A stretch of 5,531 bases of DNA from an alpha proteobacterium 3107 (GTDB lineage Bacteria > Pseudomonadota > Alphaproteobacteria > Rhodobacterales > Rhodobacteraceae). Below the pieces are notes generated by a model. It searched no databases. It saw only the letters and a list, made by a program, of their open reading frames with translations, and had not been told where the DNA came from. The translations under genes and the position numbers were made by a program. Positions 4,944 to 5,531 of this stretch are shown here, piece after piece. The stretch is taken from NCBI GenBank assembly GCA_001483205.1, contig JPPB01000034.1:1-5531 (forward strand). The letters are read 5' to 3'. Position 1 is the first letter of the stretch. The number at the start of each line of letters is the position of its first letter.

Positions 4944-5531
4944 TTACCATTTGACGCCGAATCCGCCGCCTACGGCCACCTGGTCCCTGTCGCCGAGCGC
5001 CAGGCTGACATTCAAAGAGGTTTTTGCGCTGGGAACGTAGGAAAACTTGACCGCCGCTGCCATGGCGTCCTCATAATACCCCAGGCCGACGCTCAGAGAG
5101 CTTTCCCCGACTTCGGTCGCCAGCGTGGGCGCATTGGCGACGGCGACGGCAAGGGCAACGCCCTCGGTCAGATCCTGCACCTTGTTTTCGAGCGTTACAA
5201 TGCGCCCCTGAACCCCGGTGCTGAGCTTCTGAAAGGTGACCGCGTTGTCCTGAATCGCGGCGGTATCGACCGCATTGTCGGCCAGCTCATCGGCACCGAC
5301 CGCATCCGTGCCGATCTCGGCCTGACCGACGGAATCAGCGCGGATGTTGTTTTGCGCCGCCCCCTGGCCGCTGCCGGACCCCGAGACCTGATTGGCACCG
5401 ATCTTGGCATTGGTCACTGCGTTGTCCTGGATTGCCGCAGTGTCAACGGCGTTATCGGCCAACTGGTCATCGGTCACCGCGTCGGTAGCGATTTTGGCCT
5501 CAGTCACCGCGTCGTCCTGAATCGCCGCAGT
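4944..5531 (-). CDS. Trimeric-autotransporter-like adhesin, C-terminal part with YadA-type anchor (N-terminus outside window)
   Basis: The frame is open to the window edge, so these 195 residues are only the C-terminus; the signal peptide and head are not seen. Residues 1-103 are a stalk of five-residue units with V, I or L in every fifth place (ATDAV TDDQL ADNAV DTAAI), broken at about 50-63 by a Gly/Ser/Gln-rich stretch, SGSGSGQGAAQNNI, that shifts the phase. Residues about 104-123 (RIVTLENKVQDL) look like a short coiled-coil neck. Residues about 124-195 alternate polar and hydrophobic residues in four likely beta strands and end in Trp, as expected of a YadA anchor that trimerises into a 12-strand outer-membrane barrel. 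The protein has no Cys in this part and is acidic. The likely role is surface adhesion or autoaggregation; the ligand cannot be told. The stalk alone resembles phage tail-fibre repeats, but the anchor argues for a surface protein. An internal GTG at 5507 is not taken as the start, because the repeats continue upstream of it. Confidence 0.8.
   Translation of the reverse strand, partial: TAAIQDDAVTEAKIATDAVTDDQLADNAVDTAAIQDNAVTNAKIGANQVSGSGSGQGAAQNNIRADSVGQAEIGTDAVGADELADNAVDTAAIQDNAVTFQKLSTGVQGRIVTLENKVQDLTEGVALAVAVANAPTLATEVGESSLSVGLGYYEDAMAAAVKFSYVPSAKTSLNVSLALGDRDQVAVGGGFGVKW
5235..5285 (-). repeat. Stalk repeat unit, second copy (within the adhesin)
   Basis: Encodes LADNAVDTAAIQDNAVT (residues 83-99 of the visible part), identical in protein to 5412-5462 but with 12 of 17 codons changed synonymously. 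The longer surrounding 34-residue repeat is 25/34 identical between the two copies. Confidence 0.85.
5412..5462 (-). repeat. Stalk repeat unit, first copy (within the adhesin)
   Basis: Encodes LADNAVDTAAIQDNAVT (residues 24-40 of the visible part), 59 residues before the second copy. A further partial copy, TAAIQDDAVT, is cut by the window edge at 5502-5531, so the array continues outside. Confidence 0.85.

Noticed and set aside
5235..5531. Regularly spaced repeats resembling a CRISPR array
   Set aside because: The repeats are in-frame coding units of the adhesin stalk, only 76% identical in DNA, and the spacing is explained by the protein repeat.
5200..5531. Classification of the stalk as a pentapeptide-repeat protein (A[DN]LxX, PF00805 type)
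   Set aside because: The step is five residues, but the central Leu/Phe of that family is absent; the hydrophobic residue follows an xxAxV/I/L pattern instead.

Overview
This window looks like chromosome from a GC-rich proteobacterium, most likely an alphaproteobacterium of the Rhodobacteraceae (Rhodobacterales). That placement is an inference from the strong G/C preference at third codon positions, the flavour of the TruA, YchF, TrkH and FolE2 proteins, and the gene mix. No rRNA, tRNA, phage or transposase gene is visible.

Layout: the plus strand carries only the 3' part of truA (tRNA pseudouridine synthase, 1-621). Everything else is on the minus strand. Reading along that strand from high to low coordinates, the order is: the C-terminal part of a trimeric-autotransporter-like adhesin (4944-5531, its N-terminus lies beyond the window); folE2 (GTP cyclohydrolase of the zinc-independent type, 3658-4761); a trkH-type potassium transporter subunit (2115-3563); and ychF (OLA1-family P-loop ATPase, 659-1756), which converges on truA with only 37 bases between the two stop codons. 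folE2 and trkH are close enough to be co-transcribed (94 bases, or 10 if an upstream ATG is used). The adhesin is separated from folE2 by 182 bases with a strong hairpin just past its stop. The four minus-strand genes belong to unrelated pathways (surface adhesion, folate/pterin synthesis, K+ uptake, translation-associated ATPase), so this is an ordinary mosaic of chromosomal genes and not one functional system.

Two things stand out beyond the genes. First, a family of short interspersed repeats is scattered in the non-coding sequence: a 23-base core (22 of 23 identical) occurs in inverted orientation on either side of ychF, at 608-630 and 2039-2061. The first copy supplies the last codons and the stop of truA. 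A related element at 1843-1890 shares its head with the 2039 copy and its tail with a fourth element at 3614-3647, near the start of trkH. The 358-base gap between ychF and trkH also holds a dense cluster of GC-rich palindromes. Second, the adhesin stalk is built of five-residue units with a hydrophobic residue at every fifth position. It contains a 17-residue stretch repeated exactly 59 residues apart, although 12 of the 17 codons differ, all synonymously.

No CRISPR array, toxin-antitoxin pair, defence locus or clearly undescribed multi-gene system could be supported.
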